From Selaginella moellendorffii (taxonomy: Eukaryota; Streptophyta; Lycopodiopsida; Selaginellales; Selaginellaceae): a stretch of 64,000 nt of DNA. Shown piece by piece: positions 1 to 10,414 of this stretch (positions are counted from its first letter, which is position 1; every line of letters begins with the position of its first letter). A program made the position numbers and the translations under genes. Below the pieces are notes generated by a model. That model did no database searches. It had not been told where the DNA came from and was given only the letters and a program-made list of their open reading frames with translations. The stretch covers positions 602,296-666,295 of the forward strand of contig NW_003314317.1 of the NCBI RefSeq assembly GCF_000143415.4. Reading direction: 5' to 3'.

Positions 1-49
1 CAGGTTGCAGCAAGGCAAAAGGAATATGGCAATAGGCTAGCAAGGGCCA

Positions 50-77
50 AAGATGGCATGAGGCCTCATGCCATCTT
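50..77. repeat. Perfect 28-bp palindrome (family P22, copy 1)
   Basis: Half-site AAGATGGCATGAGG is followed directly by its exact reverse complement. The inner 22 bp define a family, ATGGC(A/G)TG-6 nt-CA(T/C)GCCAT, found eleven times in the first 10 kb and not recognised elsewhere in the window. Confidence 0.9.
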
Positions 78-150
78 GATATACACACAGCTGCAGGCAA
101 GTAAAAACATACATGACAATACGCTAGCCATGAAATTGCAAGGGCCCAAG

Positions 151-173
151 ATGGCATGTGGCATCATGCCATT
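151..173. repeat. Palindrome family P22, copy 2 (imperfect)
   Basis: ATGGCATG and CATGCCAT half-sites flank a 7-nt centre, one base longer than the usual spacing. It sits 100 bp from copy 1 within a repeated block. Confidence 0.75.
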
Positions 174-485
174 TCTAAATGTGGTCCTAAGCCATTCCAT
201 GGTGAACATACCAGGAAGCACAAGTGCCGAATATCAAGAGGAAGCGGTAGCCACACCAAAGACAGTGCCGCTCACAACACCGCAACTACTCATAGCGCCG
301 CTCGCAACACTGCAACTGCTCGTAGCGTCGCTCGCACAAACTGCCACTCACATAAACTGCCGCTCGCAATGGCGCTCGCAATGCCGCAACCGCTCGTAGA
401 CGCATAAACCACAGCTCACAACGCCGCTTACACAAGCAGCGCTCACTGCGCTCAGCGGAACCAAGAACACGGCGCACAAAAATGA

Positions 486-2915
486 TAGACCTAGGAATGA
501 GTTCGAGAATTCAAAAATAACACACGCTTGAACGTCACATCAAATCCTCTGACAAACCAGATCTTATGATTCCTCTGACAAATTTCAAACTGAGTAGCTT
601 CTAGACTTTGCTGTCGGAGGTTGAACTTTGTCACATCATGTCCTTGCCTCGATCCAGCTGTGCCATGTCAGTGATTCGAACTTTGCCATGCCGTGTCAGC
701 GATCCAGGCCAAAATTATTCGCCGTGTAAAGGAATAATTATGCTGTGTGTGTACGTCCATTTATGGCAATATAAGGCCACACGCCATTCAAAGAATAATG
801 CTAGTCGAGCATTTTTTGGTGCATTTTTGGGTTCAAAATTGCATGAGCCCACACGCTATAAAGTTTACCTGTACCAAAAATAGAAACAACTTTATTTACT
901 TGGGAATTTAAGTGGTTGAGGCATTTTTAAACTTACAAACACATGCCCTACTTACATTCCTTTGGTTGCTTAAAATTCAAAAATATTATAAACCTTTCTT
1001 TTTGCATTTTCAATGTTTTCAATTATGGTTTTTGATTTTCGCAGGACCAGCCTAGAAATCTATTTGCATCCCGTCATGTTTATAGCTAGCTTTCGTTTGT
1101 CCCCTTCGCTAGCCTGAGATACATCTGCTCGGCATCTGCCTCTTACAGCATTTGCCCAGAAAGGGCATCTTTCTTCACGCAGCATTTGCCACATGTTTAG
1201 GGTTTAGGGTTTAAGGTTTAGCAATTCAGTAGCTTGATAAACATGCAAATATAGAACTTGATGCAAAATCCTTTGATATGTCACAATGCCCCTAGGACCA
1301 TAAACACATTTCAATAGAGAGGGTCCTTTCATTTCATAAATTAAACTCTTTACGTAGATCTTGGTGAAACCAGAGTTAGTGAAGTTGGTTTCTTGTGATC
1401 CTGCATCTGATTGTGATGTCCCTTTGCAGTGTCAATGGAAAGGTCAATGCACACCAAACTGTAAAATCTGAGCAAAATAACAGTCGGATCTATGGCAAAT
1501 GCCCCTGAAACATTGTAAGGCTCGTGTGGTCTCATGTAGTGTCCGATTGAGATGCTTCTTTGCAGGGTCATCAAGAAGGACATTGTATACCATTTTTTAT
1601 TTAGCTGAACATCTGGCATTTTTGGAAATACAAGATGCTTTGGAATATCCAATCATGCATGGTATAAATATAGCGAGGGTATTAAATAATATCCCAATCA
1701 TGATCTTTCTTTTGGATTTCGCGTGCATGCAGTCCGAGGAATGATGACGTTGCGGATTTCTTTTGGATTTGACGTGCATGCGTGTGGCCTCACATTATTT
1801 CCAGCTGCTAGCTTTTCATTTGTCAGCTCTAATTGTTGTCCATTTATGAACAGGCGAGGAATTGCGTTCTTCTTCCAGCCACTATCAATGTGGATGCAGA
1901 GAAGGGGGAGGAGCTCACCAGTTGGACTTTCGGGATGGAAGGCGAGGATCTGAGGCTGTACAACACAGATGGTGGGAGAAAAGAATGCATGGGGATCCTC
2001 ATCCAAGTGACAGACACTCCATGCAGTTCCATGCAAGAATATGGACTGGCACTTGTGGTAGAGACAGCGTCCGCCTTCAAGATCCACCTTGCACATCCTA
2101 GCGGCTTCCCGGAGGGGGGCAGCGGCTATGAGGAATTCCTAGAGGGAGCTAGGGAGAGGTTGTCCAGGAGGCCTACAATTTCAAAGACGCTGCGGGTCTA
2201 TGAAGATCACATGGAATCCACGGACCTCACCTACGGCGATGTTCAAAAACTATATTCCAACATTGAGCCGTTGAGAGTGCCTCCAGTTCGCGAAGCGAAG
2301 GGGAAGGGGGTCGATCTAGAAACTACCCCGAAGCAGAAAAGGGTGGTCAAGCTCAAGCCGACGTCCGACTCTCCTGGTCCAAAAAAGAAGCTACTCGGTG
2401 ATGCCATTGCCTCGGGTTCGAACACTACACCCACCAAAAAGAAGAGCCGCAGAGAGCAGAAAGAGCAAGAAGAGGCAGCAAAAATCGTCGCAGATAATAG
2501 TACTTGTTACTATTCCAACAAAGTATATACAATCGACGTGAGCCGTATCGACATCCAAAGCAAATACAACCACATGCTAGTATCTGATGAGTAGGTGGAG
2601 AAACTGAAGCAGAAGATGCTCGCAAGTCTAGTAACACCCGACATCGCAGACGTGATCCCCTACTACCGAACAATGAAGGGCGAGACGAGGTTTCCAGACT
2701 TGATCAATAGGAAGGTGTTGGGCGATTAGAACATCCGGTTCTATGCCGTCTCCGGGCAGCATTCTAGCTTGGCGATGCAAGAGATAGTTGTGGATATTAT
2801 GGTGGGCAAGGAGGTGAAGAAAGTCTTCAAGACAAGAGTTGTCCACCTGATAAAAGGCAACTTGCCCCTCCGATCTATCATATCCATCTCTCACGCGCAG
2901 AATGTCAAGCAAGAA
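486..2915 (+). repeat. Head-to-tail duplicated unit A (about 2.4 kb)
   Basis: The unit starts at 'tagacctaggaatgagttcg' and ends where the same sequence begins again in unit B. The two units are nearly identical by eye over the aligned parts. Unit A holds a promoter-less, truncated version of the exon that follows the first intron in unit B. It lacks the roughly 0.9 kb found inside unit B at about 4020-5100 (shared fragments excepted), which includes unit B's first exon. Confidence 0.85.
1195..1220 (+). repeat. Interstitial plant telomere-type repeat
   Basis: Three consecutive TTTAGGG-type heptamers, the last degenerate (TTTAAGG). The same short tract lies at the homologous position in unit B. 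Confidence 0.7.
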
Positions 2916-2923
2916 ATAGACCT
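1854..2923 (+). pseudogene. Truncated ParB-like gene copy A
   Basis: This matches exon 2 of the gene at 4910-10414 almost base for base. A splice-acceptor-like 'gaacag' precedes it, but there is no first exon upstream and the copy ends at the junction with unit B. Two in-frame TAG codons (2592-2594 and 2727-2729) lie where copy B reads TGG and CAG. Conversely, this copy has Gln codons where copy B has stops at 5653, 6097 and 6217. The N-terminal half is followed by a basic stretch (several KKK/KR clusters) and then the region resembling a ParB-type fold with a 'SGQHSSLAM' segment. It cannot make the full protein. Calling it a pseudogene rests on the stops and the missing ends. Confidence 0.8.
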
Positions 2924-3625
2924 AGGAATGAGTTCGAGAATTCAAAAATAACACACGCTTGAACGTCACATCAAATCCTCTGACAAACCAGATCTTATGA
3001 TTCCTCTGACAAATTTCAAACTGAGTAGCTTCTAGACTTTGCTGTCGGAGGTTGAACTTTGTCACATCATGTCCTTGCCTCGATCCAGCTGTGCCATGTC
3101 AGTGATTCGAACTTTGCCATGCTATGTCAGCGATCCGCACCAAGATTATTCGCCGTGTAAAGGAATAATTATGCTGTGTGTGTACGTCCATTTATGGCAA
3201 TATAAGGCCACACGCCATTCAAAGAATAATGCTAGTCGAGCATTTTTTGGTGCATTTTTGGGTTCAAAATTGCATGAGCCCACATGCTATAAAGTTTACC
3301 TGTACCAAAAATAGAAACAGCTTTATTTACTTGGGAATTTAAGTGGTTGAGGCATTTTTAAACTTACAAACACATGCCCTACTTACATTCCTTTGGTTGC
3401 TTAAAATTCAAAAATATTATAAACCTTTCTTTTTGCATTTTCAATGTTTTCAATTATGGTTTTTGATTTTCGCAAGACCAGCCTAGTAATCTATTTGCAT
3501 CCCGTCATGTTTATAGCTAGCTTTCGTTTGTCCCCTTCGCTAGCCTGAGATACATCTGCTCGGCATCTGCCTCTTACAGCATTTGCCCAGAAAGGGCATC
3601 TTTCTTCACGCAGCATTTGCCACAT

Positions 3626-3652
3626 GTTTAGGGTTTAGGGTTTAGGGTTTAG
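3626..3652 (+). repeat. Interstitial plant telomere-type repeat (unit B)
   Basis: Three exact TTTAGGG heptamers at the position homologous to the tract at 1195-1220. The unit A copy has one changed base. Confidence 0.7.
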
Positions 3653-4125
3653 CAATTCAGTAGCTTGATAAACATGCAAATATAGAACTTGATGCAAAAT
3701 CCTTTGATATGTCACAATGCCCCTAAGACCATAAACACATTTCAATAGAGAGGGTCCTTTCATTTCATAACTCCTTACGTAGATCTTGGTGAAACCAAAG
3801 TTAGTGAAGTTAGTTTCTTGTGATCCCGCATCTGATTGTGATGTCCCTTTGCAGTGTCGATGGAAAGGTCAATGCACACCAAACTGTAGAATCTTGGAGC
3901 AAAATAACGGTCGGATCTATGGCAAATGCCCCTGAAACATTGTAAGGCTCGTGTGGTCTCATGTGGTGTCCGATTGAGATGCTTCTTTGCAGGGTCATCA
4001 AGAAAGACATTGTATACCATTCTGTAAAATCTAGTTGCGATCTAACGGTTGGATCTCCAGAAAACTCAAAAAAATCTCGTGCGTGTCAGAATATTCTAGG
4101 AATATACTCCTATGTGCCCCTGAAA

Positions 4126-4147
4126 ATGGCATGCGGCCCCACGCCAT
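4126..4147. repeat. Palindrome family P22, copy 3
   Basis: ATGGCATG then CACGCCAT, 22 bp overall, in the part of unit B not present in unit A. Confidence 0.75.
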
Positions 4148-4469
4148 TCAAGAGATAACGCCAGATGAATACATAAGGCTCGTGTGGTCTCATGTGGTGT
4201 CCGATCGAGATGCTTCTTTGCAGGGTCATCAAGAAGGACATTGTATACCATTCTTTATTTAGCTGAACATCTGGCATTTTTGGAAATACAAGATGCTTTG
4301 GAATATCCAATCATGCATGGTATAAATATAGCGAGGGTATTAAATGATTTCCCAATCATGATCTTTCTTTTGGATTTCGCGTGCATGCAGTCCGAGGAAT
4401 GATGACGTTGCGGATTTCTTTTGGATTTGACGTGCATGCATGCGCGCGGCGATCCAGAAATTAATGGTG

Positions 4470-4909
4470 GCACCCAAGTCCGAGGAATGATGACGTGGCG
4501 GGATTACCAACCGTCGTGACATTTCGCGCGTGTGAGGTTAGGTTTTGCATTTTGCATCGTACTCGCGCTCGCACACTCGCGCTCGCATCGCGCTCCCACT
4601 CGCGATCACGCTCACATTCGCGCTCATCTACCTTCTCTACAGGTTTCTCGTGTGCATTGGCGTCCACTCGCGCTTGCATCACACTCATGCTCGCATCGCG
4701 CTCGTGTGCATCGGCGTCCACTTCAAGACACACCCAGTTTGTAACTTCGCCGCCAACTCCACCGCCCACTCCGCCACCCACACGCAGCCCACTTGGCGTC
4801 CTGGGAGATTTCAGCGCCACTCTCCAACTGTAAGTGGCAGAGTAGCCTTGCTGCTACGATCCGCTGCACACACAGTGCACATTCGCCAGCGAGTCCAGCC
4901 TCGATTGTC
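4470..4909 (+). promoter_or_regulatory. Probable promoter and leader of the ParB/HAD gene
   Basis: GC-rich stretch directly upstream of the first ATG. It begins with 'gatgacgtggcggga' (an ACGT-core element) and continues into a 'ctcgcgctcgcat' low-complexity tract. No TATA box is evident. The assignment rests on position and on its absence from the promoter-less copy A. Confidence 0.4.
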
Positions 4910-4958
4910 ATGGCCTCCATTCGGCTTCAAATGGTAAGTCTTTTAGGCCAAGTAGAAA

Positions 4959-4980
4959 ATGGCATGAGGCCACATGCCAT
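4959..4980. repeat. Palindrome family P22, copy 4 (intron 1)
   Basis: ATGGCATGAGG followed by CCACATGCCAT, inside intron 1 (4934-5172), 25 bp after the donor. Confidence 0.85.
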
Positions 4981-5035
4981 TCAGTAGCAACATTGGCATG
5001 CACCGATTGGGCTCTCGAGTGCAGTCCGGTTACAG

Positions 5036-5057
5036 ATGGCGTGTAGCCTCACGCCAT
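5036..5057. repeat. Palindrome family P22, copy 5 (intron 1)
   Basis: ATGGCGTG and CACGCCAT half-sites in the same intron. The A-to-G and T-to-C changes in the two arms compensate each other, so pairing is kept. Confidence 0.85.
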
Positions 5058-5095
5058 CTTAGGATGCAGCCTCAAGACATCTGATGCAGTGGTGA

Positions 5096-5117
5096 ATGGC
5101 GTGTGGCCTCACGTTAT
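5096..5117. repeat. Palindrome family P22, copy 6 (intron 1)
   Basis: ATGGCGTG with a decayed right arm (CACGTTAT), 56 bp before the acceptor of intron 1. Confidence 0.75.
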
Positions 5118-6372
5118 TTCCAGCTGCTAGCTTTTCATCTGTCAGCTCTAATTGTTGTGCATTTCTGAACAGGTGAGGAATTGCGTTCTTCTTCCAGCCA
5201 CTGTCAATGTGGATGCAGAGAAGGGGGAGGAGCTCACCAGTTGGACTTTCGGGATGGAAGGTGAGGATCTGAGGCTGTACAACACAGATGGTGGGAGAAA
5301 AGAATGCATGGGGATCCTCATCCAAGTGACAGACACTCCATGCAGTTCCATGCAAGAATATGGACTGGCACTTGTGGTAGAGACAGCGTCCGCCTTCAAG
5401 ATCCACCTTGCACATCCTAGCGGCTTTCCGGAGGGGGGCAGCGGCTATGAGGAATTCCTAGAGGGAGCTAGGGAGAGGTTGTCCAGGAGGCCCATAATTT
5501 CAAAGACGCTGCGGGTCTATAAAGATCACATGGAATCCACGGACCTCACCTACGGCGATGTTCAAAAACTATATTCCAACATTGAGCCATTGAGAGTGCC
5601 TCCAGTTCGCAAAGCGAAGGGGAAGGGGGTCGATCTAAAAACTACCCCAAAGTAGAAAAGGGTGGTCAAGCTCAAGCCGACGTTCGACTCTCCTGGTCCA
5701 AAAAAGAAGCTACTCGGTGATGCCATTGCCTCGGGTTCGAACACTACACCCACCAAAAAGAAGAGCCGTAGAGAGCAGAAAGAGCAAGAAGAGGCAGCAA
5801 AAATCGTCGCAGATAATAGTACTTGTTACTATTCCAACAAAGTATATACAATCGACGTGAGCCGTATCGACATCCAAAGCAAATACAACCACAGGCTAGT
5901 ATCTGATGAGTGGGTGGAGAAACTGAAGCAGAAGATGCTCGCAAGTCCAGTAACACCCGACATCACAGATGTGATCCCCTACTACCGAACAATGAAGGGC
6001 GAGACGAGGTTTCCAGACTTGATCAATAGGAATGTGTTGGACGATCAGAACATCCGGTTCTATGCCGTCTCCGGGCAGCATTCTAGCTTGGCGATGTAAG
6101 AGATAGTTGTGGATATTATGGTGGGCGAGGAGGTGAAGAAAGTCTTCAAGACAAAAGTTGTCCACCTGATAAAAGGCAACTCGCCCCTCCGATTTATCAT
6201 ATTCATCTCCCACGCGTAGAATGTCAAGCAAGAAACGTGCTACAAATCGGGTCTGCACGAGACATTGGCACAAACACGGAAGCTCTGGGTTCAACTGAAG
6301 AAGCCACAAAAACCAGGACAAGGACGTGCACTAGCACCTAGCGCCTGGCAGGTAAGCCTCGTTGCATGTGGC

Positions 6373-6394
6373 ATAGCATGTGGCCTCACGCCAT
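6373..6394. repeat. Palindrome family P22, copy 7 (intron 2)
   Basis: Left arm ATAGCATG (one mismatch), right arm CACGCCAT. It occupies the 3' half of the 54-nt intron 6352-6405. Confidence 0.75.
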
Positions 6395-7871
6395 TTCCAT
6401 TGTAGGAATTCTCGAGTCTTCTCTTGAAAACACTAGGGGTCAATGACACACTCAGCATCCATAACATTCTACTCGCGACAAAAGTTGTTTTTGACAAATG
6501 GGTAGATGTGCTGAGGAGGTACCATGACGGGGAGTTGCTAAACTCAATGGGTGTGGAGGACGGCCGGAAGCCCAATGATTTGAAGCTCAACGCCTTGCGT
6601 TTCTCGCGGTCTCTAGACGACGACGACCTTCTGACAGTGGCTAATGCTCTTCTACGTGGTGAGGTAGTCTTCAACAAGACCAAAATGACTCCCGGCCATA
6701 TTGTGACATACGAGGACTTGTGCACGACTCTGAGAGCTCGTGCGCTATTGAAGGATTGGATCTTCGAGCAAGTGGCCGTGGGGAGGGTGAGCATCGACAC
6801 CACGCAAGAGATGATGGAAGAGCTGGAGTTGTCAAATGAAGACATCGACGAGTACGTGAAGGGGGCCCCCAAGTTCATCGATCTGCTGCGGGATGCCACG
6901 AAAAGTAAAGCTGAGAAGTTGGATCAGTATCCAGATTTCATTAAGAGGGATGTCGACCGCCGGCTTCAGAAACAGCTCGACCCCGCAGCAGAGGCCTATC
7001 GAGAACCTTACCGGGTATACGTGAATTCGGATGAGGATCAAAGGTGGAGGAGCATCGTTTCCCGCGGAGATGAGCAGGTCAAAAACATCGTTTGTGTGAT
7101 GGACTTCACAAACAAGGAGATCACTCATGCAAACGAAGTCAGCTCCATCATTGACTTAATGGTGGGACTTGCGGAGGTGGAATCTTCAGTCCACTATATG
7201 ATCTACGACTCCGAATCCTATCACAAGTTCTGGAAGGCCTTGAACGAGGTGAAGGCTCGGTTGAAAGGCAAGGAGATGCAGGAGATCCATGGGATAATGG
7301 CTAAGAAGAAGATACCGACGAATGTCCGCATCTTCACACTCGCCCTTGTTATTGGTCCTGCAGCAGAGTGGGACTAGAGTGACTTCCCAGCTTCGTTCGA
7401 CAAGGCCGATCGAATTGATCTGAGGGAGGTCAATTTACCCGTGCCTGAGGAACTGAAGACGGCTATAGAGCTTTCGAATCCAAAGAAAGCTCCAGGTGCA
7501 GCATGGGAAATGCTCATCTGGGTCTTCAACGCAATAGCAGGTGGGTCACCTGCTTCCGACTCCAAGGGCAAATGCGTTGTCGAGTACAACTGCGGCGGAC
7601 TATTCTTTCGAGCCGCACTACTTAAGGGTGTCCCGTGTGTTGCGGTGACAAACTCCATTGAAGAGGTGACTTCAATGGAGCATATAATTACAGTTGCCAA
7701 AGAAAAATAGTATCTTCTCTTCGAACCTGGTGAGTACGCACTTTAAGTTTAAATGTTATCTCACAAGCTCTATATGCAGGAGCGTGGCCACCCCCAGATG
7801 CTGAAACGGCGTTAACAGCTACTGTTGAAGATACCCATGTTGGGCCGAGCTCACAACCTGCACAAGGTAAG

Positions 7872-7893
7872 GTCATGTGAGGCCTCATGCCAT
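7872..7893. repeat. Palindrome family P22, copy 8 (38-nt intron)
   Basis: GTCATGTGAGG then CCTCATGCCAT. The palindrome fills more than half of the 38-nt intron 7867-7904, the shortest intron I place in the window. Confidence 0.75.
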
Positions 7894-8012
7894 TTTGATT
7901 ATAGATCGTTGTGAATATTCAGACACGAGGACTGAAAAGCGCACTGGTGGCGCGTCGAAGAAGGACAAACAGACAAGCAATAGGAAAAAAGGAGGTATAA
8001 ATTATATTTACA

Positions 8013-8034
8013 ATGGCATGTGGTCTCATGCCAT
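8013..8034. repeat. Palindrome family P22, copy 9 (49-nt intron)
   Basis: ATGGCATG and CATGCCAT within intron 7995-8043, ending 9 nt before the acceptor. Confidence 0.85.
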
Positions 8035-9383
8035 TCCTTGCAGGAGACACTTCTTCAAAGGCAAAACAGGCAAGCACCAGCCAAGCTCAAACTGACAGTG
8101 GTCATAAAAAGCGAAAGCACGTTGGACAGTCGTCGGGATCAGAGGCGTTTGATTCGAAAAGGAAGAAGAGCAACGAAAAGATGATAGGTAATGCCTCGCG
8201 GTCACCACCTCCTGACTCAGATTCCTATGGCGGACTCCCCTTCCCCAATCTCAATGGAGAGGTACAATAGATGAGGGATGCTTTTCAAGTCAGGGCCACG
8301 TTTTTCTCATCTCGTCGTCTTCGAAGGGTGCAAGAACGTGCAGAAACCATGTTAAGACAGTCGGGTGAGGATACGGTCCTAGGTCACGCACTAAAACAGG
8401 CTATGGATGTCTTGTATTTTGAGATGGAGACTCGGCCAGATGATTTTCCCAAGATGGTCCCGGAAGAACAAGCCATCCAGCTTGACCAGCCTATGGAAGA
8501 AATGCAGGAGGGGGATGAGGAGCCAGAGAAAGATAATGAGCAGGAAGAGCAGAAGGACGAAGAGGAGGACAAAGAAGAGGAGGACGAAGAAGAGGAGGAC
8601 GAAGAGGACTTGGATGGTCCTCACAATGGTGACGATCACAATAACAACGACGACGATGATGACGACGATGGCCAGCCTGAGGTGGCCAAAGAGCAGCGGA
8701 GGAAGGTCATACAAGACAAACCATCAGGTAAATAATAGTACATCCATTCCTAACCTTTTACCATTTCTAACATTGTCCATGTAGGTTGCAAAGCAAATGG
8801 TAAGTAGAGATTATTCAGTTGAATTAAGATACAAACTCTAGCCTTTAGTGTCGAGGAAGGATAGTGCCAAGCAAGGGTCAAAACGTATGTCCAATCCTTC
8901 AGAATCAGCAGTGCGCCCAAGTGATATCGGTCCTAGTTCCTCAATAGCAGTTGATGGTAAATACAGTATAGTCGATTCAATGTGCTAATGAATTTGTTTT
9001 TAGTGGCCAGTAGGGAGGATACCATCTCAATCGAAGGGAGATATTTGGACATGCATATGGATCCGCCAGTGGACTCTACTTGCCTACAAGAGTCATCAGA
9101 GCTGGTGGAGGCTACTATCCATATCAACGCCAAGCAAGCTGACCACGCTCCACTTGATGCTGCCCATACCACTGAGTCAATCTTGTCCACGTATCCAACT
9201 GACGGTGACCAAGCGCCATTGGACCCGCATGAGGCCGCCCCAGCCGCCGAGCCGGTCGTATCCTCATTTCCAACGGACTCAACGTGTGCCCAATCGTCTG
9301 ACTACGTGCCGTTGGAACCTCCCTACACCGCCCCTGCTGCCTGTTCGGTCATGTCCACTTTGCCAACGGAGGCACCAGCTGAA

Positions 9384-9405
9384 ATGGCGTGTGATCACAC
9401 GCCAT
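9384..9405. repeat. Palindrome family P22, copy 10 (exonic, perfect)
   Basis: Half-site ATGGCGTGTGA is followed by its exact reverse complement. It is read in frame in exon 9 as part of '..MACDHTPS..'. Confidence 0.9.
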
Positions 9406-9458
9406 CGGAACCACCCCATGCCACTGTTGAGCCAGTTGTACCAGAGTCTACAGCTGAA

Positions 9459-9480
9459 ATGGCATGTGCCCACACGCCAT
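9459..9480. repeat. Palindrome family P22, copy 11 (exonic)
   Basis: ATGGCATG then CACGCCAT, 75 bp after copy 10 and in the same reading phase ('..MACAHTPS..'). The two exonic copies share flanks ('gctgaa' and 'cgga'), so they are probably a local duplication. Confidence 0.85.
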
Positions 9481-10414
9481 CGGATGCGATTGACCCCACA
9501 TTGCAGAGGAGAGTATTTCCGCCCTTCACGTTTCCTCGACCAAAACCCTCTCAACGACCATCAGGAGCACCATTCGCTAATATTGTAGATGGTAAAATTG
9601 ACTTGTACCATTTTTTATGCTGACGCATTTCATTTCAGAGTCACGGCGAAGGTACTGTATCGTTTTTGATCTGAACGGTGTCCTTTTCTCCCATGAGCGT
9701 GGCTCGTCCTCGAATGTCACTGCACCCTCCAAAGCCTGCGGTCGCAAGTTGGTCAAAAGAGATAGATTCACATTAATCACACGGGAGAAACTGCGGGATC
9801 TAATAATGACCATGCGACACTTAAAACTGAGGGCCGGGTTCAATTTGCAATTGGGAGTTTGGACATCCATGATGCGCCACAATGCATTAACGTTGCTACA
9901 GATGATGCACGATCAGACGCGAGTAATATTACCATTTGACTTTCTCCTAACGCAGGAGGATTGCTTGACTATGGTCCATGTGAGGGGTAGCAAGCCCATC
10001 TTCGTCAAGCCAGAGGCTGTAGTGATGAACCGGACTGCTAGGTCAAGTGAAATCCTCATCATCGATGACTCGCCGGTTAAAACTGCAGCGAACACGCACA
10101 CATATGCAGTGCACCCCATCTCTTGCAGTATGGAAACTAGGGAGAAGAAATCGTATGTTCTGGGGGACCTTGCAAAACGGCTTGGAGCGATGGTGATAGA
10201 GAACCGGCCAGTCCAGGAGGTGGCTGCAGAAATCAACCAAATGGCAGATGGAACGGTATATCAGAAGCCATTTGATCGGACAGACACCAGTCATCATTTA
10301 TGGCATGTATATTGTCTAGCCAAGCACTATTCGCATCTCCATAATCTGCTCAAATTGGACGACGATGACAAGGAGAAGAGAGAGGTGAAGCAGTGGCAGG
10401 GGGAGGAGAAGTGA

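Larger units (their letters stand above)
1..485. other. Repeat-rich edge without a recognisable gene
   Basis: No gene can be recognised. The stretch holds two diverged copies of a short block (a 'caataggctagcaagggcc'-like lead followed by the 22-bp palindrome), then a GC-rich part where 'gctcgcaac' and 'gccgctcac' recur. The open frames here are short and biased by these repeats, so I do not call them coding. It may be the 3' part of an upstream relative of the gene at 4910-10414. Confidence 0.5.
2916..6233 (+). repeat. Head-to-tail duplicated unit B (about 3.3 kb, with insertions)
   Basis: Second copy of unit A. Extra sequence comes in two blocks. About 4020-4250 re-duplicates the 'ctcgtgtggtctcatgtggt' segment. 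About 4470-5100 carries a GC-rich upstream region, a short first exon and three P22 palindromes. Downstream the unit runs on into the remaining exons of the ParB/HAD gene, so unit A looks like a 5' partial duplicate. Confidence 0.8.
4910..10414 (+). pseudogene. ParB-like / acidic / HAD (FCP1-NIF type) phosphatase-domain gene with six in-frame stops
   Basis: Ten exons join in one phase: 4910-4933, 5173-6351, 6406-7729, 7780-7866, 7905-7994, 8044-8727, 8785-8799, 8849-8956, 9004-9591, 9639-10414 (1625 codons including stops), all with GT-AG borders. Exon 2 has a basic region, then a stretch resembling a ParB-type fold ('VSGQHSSLAM'). Exon 3 is a long unknown region. Exon 6 ends in a Glu/Asp-rich tract. 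Exon 10 carries a HAD phosphatase domain: motif I 'VFDLNGVLF', motif II 'VWTSM', motif IV 'LIIDDSP'. Motif I has Asn where the second catalytic Asp is normal (DxDx), so activity is doubtful. Six stops interrupt the frame (5653, 6097, 6217, 7375, 7708, 8268), all TAG except TAA at 6097. The first three are Gln codons in copy A. The conserved frame between stops suggests recent decay or a silenced repetitive gene. The HAD assignment is firm; the ParB one is tentative. Confidence 0.65.

Noticed and set aside
4495-4937. Ser/Arg-rich ORFs upstream of the ParB/HAD gene
   Set aside because: They translate a 'cgctcgca' low-complexity tract and end in unrelated frames; only the short exon at 4910-4933 joins in phase.
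4910-8270. Alternative genetic code (TAG/TAA read as Gln) to explain the stops
   Set aside because: One stop (2592) matches Trp in the other copy, and all other genes in the window use TAG/TAA as normal stops; cytosine deamination explains all cases.
4910-8270. RNA editing that restores the codons
   Set aside because: Extensive editing in lycophytes is known for organelle transcripts and is C-to-U; here U-to-C changes in a nuclear gene would be needed.
8391-8784. Alternative-frame ORFs on both strands over the acidic tract (Arg/Thr-rich or Leu/Val-rich)
   Set aside because: Shadow frames of the GAG/GAC-rich coding of the HAD gene.
50-9480. CRISPR-like array from the repeated palindrome
   Set aside because: Spacing is irregular, the sequence is a plant nuclear gene with introns, and there are no Cas genes.
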